DNA from: Saprospiraceae bacterium
GTDB taxonomy: Bacteria; Bacteroidota; Bacteroidia; Chitinophagales; Saprospiraceae
DNA length: 64,000 bases
NCBI GenBank assembly: GCA_016710625.1
Contig: JADJVK010000011.1
Span: forward strand, 1 to 64,000
Direction: 5' to 3'
A program made the position numbers and the translations under genes. A model generated the notes under the pieces. The model made no database searches. It saw only the letters and a list, made by a program, of their open reading frames with translations, and was not told the origin of the DNA. Within the stretch, counting starts at the first letter, position 1. The number at the start of each line of letters is the position of its first letter. Below are positions 28,493 to 37,050 of the stretch, one piece after another.

Positions 28493-28835
28493 TTATTTTT
28501 TGTTATAAAGCCTACCAACAGAAATTTTAAATCCTAATTCCAAATATTCACTATTTAAAGTATAATTAAAATTAAGACCCCATCCAAAATTCGGAAAGGC
28601 AAACATCAAATCTGTTCCGATTTTGAACCCAAATAATTCATTACCAAGAATTGCAAAATGATCTGCGCAATCTGAATTTTGAAGTTAAAAAAAATTTATT
28701 TTGCATTAATTAGAAGGATTACTTAGCTTATTTATTCCAAAATCTACCCAATATAAATATTGATTCGCTTTTTGTTTTTGAGCATTCAAACTAATGAATG
28801 AAAATTGAAATATAGCTTAGAACTATTTTATTCAT
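28493..28835 (-). pseudogene. Broken outer-membrane beta-barrel gene
   Basis: A start at 28835 gives the signal-peptide-like MNKIVLSYISIFIH. After a frame change it reads SLNAQKQKANQYLYWVDFGINKLSNPSN-stop. After a gap the C-terminal barrel strands are readable to the stop at 28493 (HFAILGNELFGFKIGTDLMFAFP ... NFNYTLNSEYLELGFKISVGRLYNKK). At least two frame breaks and a missing middle part show that the gene is dead. It resembles other small barrel genes of this genome. Confidence 0.6.
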
Positions 28836-28868
28836 AATCAAGTATTTAAAATAAAATTTATAACAGCT

Positions 28869-29362
28869 TTAATAATTAACAAATTGCTTCAATTTATCTT
28901 TTTGCTTTTCTAAATTGTGCTTATCTCCGTTAATGTTTATCTTCAGTAAAATGTCATTTGCAATTTCAAATATCCAATTAGAACCCTCCTATAATACTGC
29001 CTTAATGCCATTGCTTTACATTAATTATCGAAACATCCACAACATCATTGTTTGGATCAAAGTGGGTTATGGTAAATACTCCTGCCAAAACACCTACAAT
29101 TTGATCCCAATTGTTGTATTAATAAGAAATCGATAATCCCTTGCTTAATTGGAGCCCTCAATTTTTGAATTTCTTTTATAGGAACATGAATAGAATTTTG
29201 GACAGCACTGGAGAAAAGAATTAAAGTATCATCAGAAAGTGCAAATTTTTGTGCCATTAAATCAGTCTCATTTCTCAAGGTGATCTTCATAGTCCCATTC
29301 TGAGCTACTAAATTGACTATTGAATAAATTATAAATATGAAAAACAAAAGCCTTCTTTTCAT
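28869..29362 (-). pseudogene. Decayed small secreted protein, copy 2 of a tandem family
   Basis: The start at 29362 gives a signal peptide (LLFFIFIIYSIVNLVAQ) and MKITLRNETDLMAQKFALSDDTLILF...IPIKEIQKLRAPIKQGI. The frame then breaks at about 29110, a second frame gives QIVGVLAGVFTITHFD, and a third gives LKININGDKHNLEKQKDKLKQFVNY to the stop at 28869. The end matches the 29373 copy (FTFNINGDKHNLEEQKAIL). Several lesions show real decay. Confidence 0.6.
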
Positions 29363-29372
29363 ATTGCAATAT

Positions 29373-29865
29373 TTAATAGGTTATAAAATCTTTCAAAATT
29401 GCTTTTTGCTCTTCCAAATTATGTTTATCTCCATTGATATTGAAGGTAAATATTTTTGGTTTGAATAATTTATAACCATAATAGCCACCAGTTATGCCAC
29501 CAGCGATGCCTACAATTGCCCCACCTAAATCATTAACCAATCCACCAACATGAGTTGTTTCCTGTCTCTCCAAGAGTTGAAATGTAAACTCCTGGCAAGA
29601 TGCCAATCAAAATTCCTAAAGGAGTGGTCAGCAACCTGAAGTCTCTCCTTTTTCTTACAATTAATTCGCTAACATATTGCAAATCAACAGCGTCTCTAAA
29701 ACCAACATTTTTATTTTGGAAAAAAATTGTGTCTTTTGTTATACTAATAATCCTACCCTTCATCAGCAAGTTATCTGTTGTAAGAAGGATAGATTTGTTA
29801 AATTGGGCAAACAATCCCGAAGTAGCCAGTGAAAAAATGAGTACAATAATTATTTTTATTTTCAT
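29373..29865 (-). pseudogene. Small secreted protein of the same family, one frameshift
   Basis: The start at 29865 gives a signal peptide (IIIVLIFSLATSGLFAQ) and a beta-rich part (LLTTDNLLMKGRIISITKDTIFFQNKNVGFRDAVDLQYVSELIVRKR). Around 29535-29580 the frame changes. The second part (ETTHVGGLVNDLGGAIVGIAGGITGGYYGYKLFKPKIFTFNINGDKHNLEEQKAILKDFITY) has a Gly-rich membrane-like segment and ends at 29373. This is the best preserved of three tandem copies. The family is unknown to me. Confidence 0.6.
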
Positions 29866-29957
29866 GTTTCTTAAGTTTTGAAATATATAATTTGTCTATT
29901 GCATTTATTTCATTCTATAAATTTAATACAATTTTTAATTATTTTTTAAATAATAAT

Positions 29958-31490
29958 CTAACTTATAGTTGTATCAAAAAAAGCGATGCTTTTGTGAAAA
30001 CGATGCATTGTATCCTCTTTACCAAGCAATTGCATCATATCGAATACGGCTGGACCTTGCATAGTTCCCGCTAAAGAAAGTCTTAATAGAGGTAATATAT
30101 CCCCTGGTTTCACATTTTCTACCGTCATAAAATCTTTAGTCAATTGCTCCAAATCAGCAGACACAAAAGAGGCATGCTCAAATAAATTTACGAGTTTTTG
30201 CAACAAAACTTTTTTCTCCTCATTCCATCTTTTTTTGATTTGATCGAGGTCATAGTGCTGAATATCAAAGAAATATCCACCTTTCTCTACAAAATCTGTC
30301 AATAGCACTACCCTTTCCTTCATCAATTGGATGAAAGTCAGCACCCATTCGTCTGTTCGATAAATTCCTTTCTCTTTCAAACTTGTTTGTACTAAAGGCA
30401 ACAATTTTTCATTTGAAGTATGAGCAATATATTGTTGATTAAACCATTTTGCTTTTTCATAATCAAATTTAGCACCTGCATGATTGACTCTTTCCATCGA
30501 AAATTGTTGAATCAACTCCTCCATGCTAAATATTTCTTGATCGGTGCCGCTATTCCAGCCTAACATCGCTAAAATATTAATAAATGCCTCAGGCAAAAAT
30601 CCTCTTTCTCTAAATCCAATAGTCGTTTCTCCTGTTTTTGCATCGTACCAATTCATGGCATAAACTGGAAATCCTAATCTATCTCCATCTCTTTTACTCA
30701 ATTTGCCATTTCCATCGGGCTTCAAAATCAAAGGTAAATGAGCCCATTGAGGCATACTTGATTCCCAACCTAAATACTTCCAAAGCAACAAATGAACTGG
30801 AGCGGATGGCAACCACTCTTCCCCTCTGAATGCATGAGTGATTTGCATCAAATAATCATCCACCACTACCGCAAGATGATAGGTAGGCATTCCATCAGCT
30901 TTCAATAAAACTTTATCATCGGATAAGCTAGTTTGGAAAGTCACTTCCCCGCGAATCATATCCTTGAAACTAATCGTCTCATTTTCAGGCATTTTTATTC
31001 GAATCACATACGGTTTTCCACTATTCAACAAAGCATCCACTTGCTCCTTCGACAGGGTCAAAGAGTTTTTCATTTGCATCCTAATGGAATAATCATATTG
31101 TGAGCTGCTATTTCCTTCTGTTTTTCTATTTTCTCTCATCGCTTCCAATTCCTCGGAAGTATCAAAAGCATAGTATGCATTTCCTTGGGCAACTAATTGT
31201 TCTGCATATTTTTTGTAACTTGGCTTTCTTTCACTTTGTCGGTAAGGCTCGAATGGACCACCAATATGTGGACCTTCATCAGGCAACATATTACACCATT
31301 TCAAACATTCTAAAATATAATCTTCTGCTCCTTCCACAAATCGAGTTTGATCGGTATCTTCTATTCTCAAAATAAATTTTCCTTGATGCTTTTTAGCAAA
31401 AAGGTAATTAAATAAAATAGTTCTCACTCCTCCCAAATGCAATCCACCTGTTGGGCTGGGTGCAAATCTTACTCTTACTTTATCCGACAT
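29958..31490 (-). CDS. gltX: Glutamyl-tRNA synthetase
   Basis: 510 residues, complete. A cytoplasmic class I synthetase that charges tRNA-Glu. Seen: the HIGH-type signature PSPTGGLHLGGVRT near residue 12, the KMSKS-type motif KLSKRDGDR at about residue 264, and FRGEEWLPSAPVHLLL. The C-terminal anticodon-binding region has the normal length. TAATTTTG at 31518-31525 on the minus strand, with TTTG 22 bases further up (31548-31551), is a plausible promoter. The single-gene unit is divergent from the deacetylase at 31730. Confidence 0.97.
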   Translation of the reverse strand: MSDKVRVRFAPSPTGGLHLGGVRTILFNYLFAKKHQGKFILRIEDTDQTRFVEGAEDYILECLKWCNMLPDEGPHIGGPFEPYRQSERKPSYKKYAEQLVAQGNAYYAFDTSEELEAMRENRKTEGNSSSQYDYSIRMQMKNSLTLSKEQVDALLNSGKPYVIRIKMPENETISFKDMIRGEVTFQTSLSDDKVLLKADGMPTYHLAVVVDDYLMQITHAFRGEEWLPSAPVHLLLWKYLGWESSMPQWAHLPLILKPDGNGKLSKRDGDRLGFPVYAMNWYDAKTGETTIGFRERGFLPEAFINILAMLGWNSGTDQEIFSMEELIQQFSMERVNHAGAKFDYEKAKWFNQQYIAHTSNEKLLPLVQTSLKEKGIYRTDEWVLTFIQLMKERVVLLTDFVEKGGYFFDIQHYDLDQIKKRWNEEKKVLLQKLVNLFEHASFVSADLEQLTKDFMTVENVKPGDILPLLRLSLAGTMQGPAVFDMMQLLGKEDTMHRFHKSIAFFDTTIS

Positions 31491-31729
31491 AAAATTATAT
31501 TTTTATTAAATTCAGGTCAAAATTAAACTAATACTATAAAATAAAGTCAAAATATTGTAATAATTGATGAAAAAGGTTGCATTTGTAACAGAAAATAATA
31601 TATATTTGAAAATTATTTTTGTTTTTACATGTTGCTTTATATATTATTTGACGTTATAATATAAATAAGTTTTAAGATTTTCCCGAACCTATTATATCCC
31701 GTTGTTATATATCTAAAAATGGTTGACTC

Positions 31730-32383
31730 ATGTACTTAGTTAAAACGCCTCTAATCATTCAGGAGTTGTTTCCAAATTTTACTTGGAAAATTCCTACCCA
31801 CGAAAAAGTGGTTTATCTCACTTTTGACGATGGTCCCATACCTGAAGTGACTCCTTGGGTACTTCAGCAATTAGCAGCTTTTCAGGCGAAGGCTACCTTC
31901 TTTTGTGTGGGTGACAATGTTTCTAAATATCCTTCTGTATTTCAGCAAGTTATTGACAATGGACATTCTGTTGGCAATCACACTTTCAATCATTTGAATG
32001 GTTGGTCTGTGGATAATATTCCTTATTTCCACAATGTTCGTCATTGTGCAAAGTTGGTGCACTCCAATTTGTTCAGACCGCCTTATGGTAGATTGACGCC
32101 TACTCAAGCAATGTTCTTGCAACGACATTATAATGTGGTGATGTGGGATGTATTGAGTGGTGATTTTGATCCAAAAATAAGTAAAGAACAATGTTATGAT
32201 AACATTGTGAACAATACGAAACCAGGATCAATCATTGTGATGCACGATAGTTTGAAATCGAAAGATAAATTGGCTTATGTGTTGCCAAAAATTTTGGAGT
32301 ATTTCACACAAAGAGGCTATGTTTTTGAAAATATATCAGCAGAAGCAATACATCAAATAATGCCTTTAAGTAAAATAGCATAA
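31730..32383 (+). CDS. Polysaccharide deacetylase (NodB homology) family protein
   Basis: 217 residues, mostly one NodB domain without a signal peptide. Conserved motifs are all present: TFDDGP (motif 1, catalytic base and metal Asp), HSVGNHTFNH (motif 2, metal His pair), RPPYG (motif 3), DVLSGDFD (motif 4) and IVMHDS (motif 5). It would remove acetyl groups from a GlcNAc-type sugar in peptidoglycan or a polysaccharide. The lack of an export signal is a little odd for that role, but common in Bacteroidota members of this family. Confidence 0.88.
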   Translation: MYLVKTPLIIQELFPNFTWKIPTHEKVVYLTFDDGPIPEVTPWVLQQLAAFQAKATFFCVGDNVSKYPSVFQQVIDNGHSVGNHTFNHLNGWSVDNIPYFHNVRHCAKLVHSNLFRPPYGRLTPTQAMFLQRHYNVVMWDVLSGDFDPKISKEQCYDNIVNNTKPGSIIVMHDSLKSKDKLAYVLPKILEYFTQRGYVFENISAEAIHQIMPLSKIA

Positions 32384-32388
32384 AATAG

Positions 32389-32424
32389 AATAAGTGCTGA
32401 GTAAAATATTACTCAACACTTATT
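32389..32424. terminator. Bidirectional terminator between deacetylase and thioesterase
   Basis: AATAAGTG (32389-32396) pairs with CACTTATT (32417-32424), and TGAGTAA with TTACTCA inside it. This 15-bp stem with one mismatch sits between two convergent genes. Confidence 0.8.
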
Positions 32425-32428
32425 TTTA

Positions 32429-32842
32429 CTAATTTGCAAGTGCTACTTTTCGTTGAGCATCTTCGTGATTTTTTCTTACGGTATCTCCAATCGCTGTGGG
32501 AGTTCCATCATCGTCAATTCTGACAAAGGTGATAGATGTGGTGCAGACTGAAGTTTCCTCTCTACTATATAAATTAAATTTTCTAGCATCGATCATCAAG
32601 GTGATGGAGGTCTTACCCAATTTTGTCACCTCACCATATATCTGAACATGTTGCCCTGCTTTCAAAGGTTTCTTAAAAACCAATTCACCTATATGAACAG
32701 TTACCATATTAGGGGTATAGCAATATTCTGTCGCATATGCAGCAGCAGCTTCATCAATCCATGCCATCAGTGTTCCACCAAATAAATTTCCATGAATACC
32801 AATGTCCCTCAACATGACAATTTTTTTCGTTAATAATTCCAT
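32429..32842 (-). CDS. Hotdog-fold acyl-CoA thioesterase (YciA/ACOT type)
   Basis: 137 residues from the ATG at 32842 (MELLTKKIVMLRDIGIHGNLFGG). A longer frame goes to 32896, but its 18 extra codons lie inside the terminator hairpin at 32859-32893, so they are rejected. The family motif NLFGGTLMAWIDEAAAAYA contains the catalytic Asp/Glu region. VHIGELVFKKPLKAGQHVQIYGEVTKLGKTSITLMID is the core hotdog sheet. It would hydrolyse acyl-CoA to free acid and CoA in the cytoplasm. It is preceded by a promoter, a short leader ORF and an attenuator-like terminator, which is unusual for this enzyme. Confidence 0.85.
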   Translation of the reverse strand: MELLTKKIVMLRDIGIHGNLFGGTLMAWIDEAAAAYATEYCYTPNMVTVHIGELVFKKPLKAGQHVQIYGEVTKLGKTSITLMIDARKFNLYSREETSVCTTSITFVRIDDDGTPTAIGDTVRKNHEDAQRKVALAN

Positions 32843-32858
32843 AATTAATTTGGTTAAT

Positions 32859-32893
32859 AAAAAAAGCCTTGCAAACAGATTGCAAGGCTTTTT
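32859..32893 (-). terminator. Attenuator-type terminator before the thioesterase gene
   Basis: A perfect 14-bp stem (32861-32874 with 32880-32893; core GCCTTGCAA/TTGCAAGGC) with a 5-base loop. Read on the minus strand it ends in seven T. It stands 17 bases upstream of the thioesterase ATG, so it must be read through for the gene to be expressed from the upstream promoter. Its 5' arm can pair instead with TGCAAGGC of the leader (32931-32938). Confidence 0.8.
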
Positions 32894-32925
32894 CAATAAA
32901 TAAGAATACTATACATCATTCATAC

Positions 32926-32991
32926 CTATTGCCTTGCAGTTGGAAGCATCCAATAGCATCTAAAACAACAGATATGAATATAATTAGTCAT
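32926..32991 (-). CDS. Putative leader peptide, 21 codons, Cys/aromatic-rich
   Basis: The ATG at 32991 to TAG at 32926, about 15 bases after the expected transcription start. The peptide has Cys8, Cys9, Phe10, Arg11, Cys12, Tyr13 and Trp14 close together, all rare in a random AT-rich frame. The last codons (Thr18 to Gln21) overlap the antiterminator segment TGCAAGGC. The stop is 32 bases before the terminator. This is the layout of a ribosome-controlled attenuator. Translation has not been shown, and a chance ORF this short cannot be excluded. Confidence 0.4.
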   Translation of the reverse strand: MTNYIHICCFRCYWMLPTARQ

Positions 32992-33010
32992 AATAAAAAA
33001 TATTATTAAG

Positions 33011-33042
33011 CAAATATATAGGACAAAATACTATAAAGCAAA
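33011..33042 (-). promoter_or_regulatory. Consensus Bacteroidota promoter for the thioesterase leader
   Basis: The minus strand has TTTG (33039-33042), exactly 20 bases, then TATATTTG (33011-33018). This is a full match to TTTG-N19-21-TAnnTTTG, and transcription should start near 33004. Confidence 0.8.
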
Positions 33043-33151
33043 TTATATATTGAATTTTAAGAAAATTTAACTAGATTTTAAAATTTTATTTTGCTTTTGT
33101 TAAATAAATCAAAAACTGGGAATAGAAAAAAATTTATACAAAATTTATTAA

Positions 33152-33961
33152 TTATTGCATCATATATCCCTCAACAGCTGACCTTACAGAGCCGAATTCT
33201 GTTAAAAGCCCCTTTGCAATATTTTGATCTACTCCCAATTGTTGCTGAACCATTTTGATTGCCCGATCTACCAACTTATTGTTAGTCAATTGCATATCCA
33301 CCATTTTATTCCCTTTCACCCTACCTAATTGGATCATAAGGGTTGTTGAAATCATATTCAAAACCATTTTCTGTGCAGATCCAGCTTTCATTCTTGTACT
33401 TCCGGTGACAAACTCAGGTCCCACCACAACTTCTATCGGAAATTTAGAGATTTTCGCCAAAGGAGTCTGTTCATTACAAGTGATACATGCAGTCTGCATC
33501 CCTAATTCATTGGCATATTCAATAGCTCCAATGACATAAGGAGTTGTACCTGAAGCGGCAATTCCAACTATTGAATCTATTTCTGATGGGAAATAGTTTT
33601 CTAAATCATGCTTTCCTTTTGTAAAGTCATCTTCTGCATTTTCAACGGCACTTTTAATGGCAACATCTCCACCAGCAATTATTCCAATAACCAAATCAGG
33701 AGGTACTCCATAAGTTGGTGGACATTCAGATGCATCTAATATTCCCATCCTACCGCTAGTCCCTGCTCCAATATAAAAAAGCCTACCCCCATTTTTCATA
33801 TTGGGCACTACAGCTTCAACAAATTTTTGTATAGCGGTAATTTTTTGCTGAATAGCCAATGCTACCAACTGATCCTCTTTGTTGATATTAGTCAGAATTT
33901 CAGCTATTGGCATTGATTCTAAATGGTCGTAATGAGAGTTTTGTTCAGTTGTAATCATCAA
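33152..33961 (-). CDS. murQ: N-acetylmuramic acid 6-phosphate etherase
   Basis: 269 residues, slightly short but complete. The enzyme splits the lactyl ether of MurNAc-6-phosphate in peptidoglycan recycling, giving GlcNAc-6-phosphate and lactate. The SIS domain motifs are clear: LFYIGAGTSGRMGILDASECPPTYG (sugar-phosphate loop), VENAEDDFTKG with the catalytic Glu, GIAASGTTPYVIGA and VTGSTRMKAGSAQKMVLNMIST. The C-terminal helix bundle ends at GSVRSAVEGYMMQ. No other recycling genes are nearby; the downstream leader at 33004-32859 has its own promoter. Confidence 0.95.
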   Translation of the reverse strand: MMITTEQNSHYDHLESMPIAEILTNINKEDQLVALAIQQKITAIQKFVEAVVPNMKNGGRLFYIGAGTSGRMGILDASECPPTYGVPPDLVIGIIAGGDVAIKSAVENAEDDFTKGKHDLENYFPSEIDSIVGIAASGTTPYVIGAIEYANELGMQTACITCNEQTPLAKISKFPIEVVVGPEFVTGSTRMKAGSAQKMVLNMISTTLMIQLGRVKGNKMVDMQLTNNKLVDRAIKMVQQQLGVDQNIAKGLLTEFGSVRSAVEGYMMQ

Positions 33962-34133
33962 ATTTTATATTAATCTAGTAACTTAAGAACGATAAAAAAT
34001 AATAATAGTTTATTATTCAGTTTTGGTTAAAATATATCTTCCCTTTCTTTTTTAGCTCTATAATTCTTCTTAATTTTGGCTTCGTTAATATTTTTTTATT
34101 TATAAAAATAAACTTAGCCAATAACTAAATAAT

Positions 34134-37010
34134 ATGAACCAATTCTTTTCTCATGATCATTTTGTTGATCGTCATATAGGTCCAAACACAGAAGAACTTG
34201 AACAAATGCTGAATACGATTCAAGTAGAGTCTTTAGATACCCTTATAGAACAAACAATTCCAAATACAATTAGAAGACAAGATAAGCTTAATGTCCCACC
34301 AGCAATGTCTGAGTTTGATTACTTAAATGAGCTTAAAGAAACTGCAAGCCTTAATAAAGTAAATAAAAATTACATAGGCATGGGTTACTATGGAACGATA
34401 ACGCCATCGGTGATTGCTCGAAATGTTTTCCACAACCCAGGTTGGTATACTCAATATACACCTTATCAAGCTGAAGTTTCGCAAGGCAGACTAGAGTCTT
34501 TATTAAATTATCAAACCATGATAATTGATTTGACTGGTCTTCCTATCTCCAATGCATCTCTTTTGGATGAAGGAACTGCTGCAGCAGAGGCAATGAATAT
34601 GTTTTATCACGAAAAAAACAGCAAAAATAAAGGGGAAGCAATCAATAAATTTTTAGTTTCAAATAAAGTATTTCCTCAAACCATTGATATTCTTAAAACA
34701 AGAGCAAATCCGCTAGGTATTGAAATCGTCGTTGGAGATATTCAACAAATGAATTTCGATGAAAAATGTTTTGGAATCCTCCTACAATATCCTGATAAAG
34801 AAGGAAATGTAGTTAATTTCAGAGCATTAGCTGCAAAAGCAAAAGCAGCAGGATTGTATGTAACAGTCGCAGCTGATATTTTGAGCTTAGCCTTACTTAC
34901 TCCTCCTGGTGAATGGGGAGCAGACTGTGCAGTAGGAAATACACAGCGTTTTGGAGTACCAATGGGATTTGGTGGACCACATGCTGCTTATTTTGCTACG
35001 AAAGAAGAATTCAAAAGACAAATGCCAGGTAGATTGATTGGGATGAGTATTGATGCAAATGGAAAACCTGCATTGAGAATGGCTTTACAAACTAGAGAGC
35101 AACATATTAAAAGAGAAAAAGCGACTTCCAATATTTGTACAGCTCAAGCTTTATTGGCAAATATGGCAGCGATGTATGCAGTTTATCATGGACCAAAAGG
35201 CATCAGAGCAATTGCAACAAAAGTGCATAGATTAACACAGCTTTTGAATAAAGAGCTAAACAAACTGGGTTACACTACTTCGCATTCAAATTTCTTTGAT
35301 ACGATTCATTTATCATTGGATGATTCTACAAAAAATGCCTTACAAGCTAAGACATTAGCAAATAATATCAATCTTTATGTTGGCAAAACCAGCGTACAAA
35401 TTAGTGTGGATGAAACCACTAGCTTAAAAGATATTGAAACACTCATTCAAATTTTTGCAGCTGTTAAAAATAGCACTGAGTTAATTGACCCACAAGCCAA
35501 TTTAGGAACTAATATTCCAACTGATTTGGTTAGAACTTCCACTTATTTGACACATCCAATCTTTAATATGCACCATACAGAAAGTAATATGATGCGTTAT
35601 TTAAAAAGATTGGAGAACAAAGATATTTCTTTGGTACATTCCATGATTTCGTTGGGAAGTTGCACCATGAAATTAAATGCAGCAGCCGAAATGTTTCCAG
35701 TAAGTTGGACTGAATTTGCTGATTTACATCCTTTTGCACCTAGCAATCAAACAAAAGGATACCAAAAGGTATTCGATGAATTGAGCCAATGGCTTATCAA
35801 TATTACTGGATTTGATGCATGTTCATTACAACCAAATTCTGGTGCTCAAGGTGAATATGCAGGATTATTAACCATCAAAGCATACCATGATGCAAAAGGA
35901 GATACTCACAGAAATGTGGCATTGATACCAAGTTCAGCACATGGCACAAATCCGGCAAGTGCTGTGATGGTGGGGATGAAAGTAGTAGTTGTAAGCTGCG
36001 ATGAAAGAGGCAATATAGATATGAATGATCTTAAAGCAAAAGCAGAATTACACAAAAACGAGCTTTCTTGCTTGATGGTTACTTATCCATCTACTCATGG
36101 AGTATTCGAAGTGAGCATCAAAGAAATTTGTGCAATCATTCACCAAAACGGTGGAAAAGTATATATGGATGGTGCTAATATGAATGCACAAGTTGGACTT
36201 ACTAGCCCAGGCTTAATTGGTGCAGATGTTTGTCACCTAAATCTTCATAAAACATTTGCCATCCCTCATGGTGGTGGTGGACCAGGAATGGGACCTATCT
36301 GTTGCAATAGCAGTTTAGCACCTTATTTGCCAGGTCATGTATATGCAAATGTAGGCGGTGCAAATCATACAACTGCTGTTTCGGCAGCACCTTGGGGAAG
36401 TGCTAGCATTTTATTGATTTCTTATGGATATATCAAAATGTTAGGTGCTGAAGGGTTGACAGATTCTACAAAATATGCAATTTTAAATGCAAATTATTTA
36501 AAAGCAAGACTTGAAAAAGAATTTTCAGTTTTATATACTGGCGACAAAGGAAGAGCAGCTCATGAGTTAATCGTCGATTTAAGGCAATTTAAGGCAGCAC
36601 ATGTTGGTGCTGAAGATGTTGCAAAGCGATTGATTGATTATGGATTTCATGCACCGACTTTATCATTCCCTGTTGCAGGAACCATCATGATAGAGCCAAC
36701 TGAGAGTGAAAGTAAAGATGAGTTAGATAGATTCTGTGATGCTTTACTAGAAATTAAAAAGGAAATTGAAGCCATAGCTGCTGGAAATGCGGATGCAGAA
36801 AATAATGTTTTATTAAATGCTCCACATCCTGTAGAAATCGTATCAGGTTCAGAATGGAACTATCCTTATACTAGGGAGCAAGCAGCTTATCCATTACCTT
36901 ATTTAAGGCATGGTTATAAGTTTTGGCCTGCTGTAGCAAGAGTAAACAATGCACATGGTGACAGAAATTTAGTATGTTCTTGTCCACCGATAGAAGAATA
37001 TATGAATTAG
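34134..37010 (+). CDS. gcvP: Glycine dehydrogenase (decarboxylating), P protein
   Basis: 958 residues, a full-length fused P protein with both halves. It decarboxylates glycine with PLP and passes the aminomethyl group to lipoyl-GcvH. The N-terminal signature is DHFVDRHIGPNTEELEQML, and GYYGTITPSVIARNVFHNPGWYTQYTPYQAEVSQGRLE is the usual first-half motif. The PLP Lys is in HLNLHKTFAIPHGGGGPG at about residue 706. No gcvT or gcvH is in the window. TAATTTTG at 34071-34078 may be its -7 element. A strong terminator follows. Confidence 0.97.
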   Translation: MNQFFSHDHFVDRHIGPNTEELEQMLNTIQVESLDTLIEQTIPNTIRRQDKLNVPPAMSEFDYLNELKETASLNKVNKNYIGMGYYGTITPSVIARNVFHNPGWYTQYTPYQAEVSQGRLESLLNYQTMIIDLTGLPISNASLLDEGTAAAEAMNMFYHEKNSKNKGEAINKFLVSNKVFPQTIDILKTRANPLGIEIVVGDIQQMNFDEKCFGILLQYPDKEGNVVNFRALAAKAKAAGLYVTVAADILSLALLTPPGEWGADCAVGNTQRFGVPMGFGGPHAAYFATKEEFKRQMPGRLIGMSIDANGKPALRMALQTREQHIKREKATSNICTAQALLANMAAMYAVYHGPKGIRAIATKVHRLTQLLNKELNKLGYTTSHSNFFDTIHLSLDDSTKNALQAKTLANNINLYVGKTSVQISVDETTSLKDIETLIQIFAAVKNSTELIDPQANLGTNIPTDLVRTSTYLTHPIFNMHHTESNMMRYLKRLENKDISLVHSMISLGSCTMKLNAAAEMFPVSWTEFADLHPFAPSNQTKGYQKVFDELSQWLINITGFDACSLQPNSGAQGEYAGLLTIKAYHDAKGDTHRNVALIPSSAHGTNPASAVMVGMKVVVVSCDERGNIDMNDLKAKAELHKNELSCLMVTYPSTHGVFEVSIKEICAIIHQNGGKVYMDGANMNAQVGLTSPGLIGADVCHLNLHKTFAIPHGGGGPGMGPICCNSSLAPYLPGHVYANVGGANHTTAVSAAPWGSASILLISYGYIKMLGAEGLTDSTKYAILNANYLKARLEKEFSVLYTGDKGRAAHELIVDLRQFKAAHVGAEDVAKRLIDYGFHAPTLSFPVAGTIMIEPTESESKDELDRFCDALLEIKKEIEAIAAGNADAENNVLLNAPHPVEIVSGSEWNYPYTREQAAYPLPYLRHGYKFWPAVARVNNAHGDRNLVCSCPPIEEYMN

Positions 37011-37050
37011 AAAAGAAGGCTGTCCAATTCACTTTGGGCAGCCTTCTTTT
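37011..37050. terminator. Terminator between gcvP and porZ
   Basis: AAAAGAAGGCTG (37011-37022) pairs with CAGCCTTCTTTT (37039-37050). It starts right after the gcvP stop codon, and its 3' arm touches the end of the convergent porZ gene. Confidence 0.9.

Noticed and set aside
32843..32896. 18-codon N-terminal extension of the thioesterase
   Set aside because: It would be encoded by the terminator hairpin itself; the ATG at 32842 gives the normal family start.
32859..33004. SRP (4.5S) or 6S RNA
   Set aside because: The conserved SRP loop sequence is absent, and the length and structure do not fit 6S RNA; the attenuator reading explains more.
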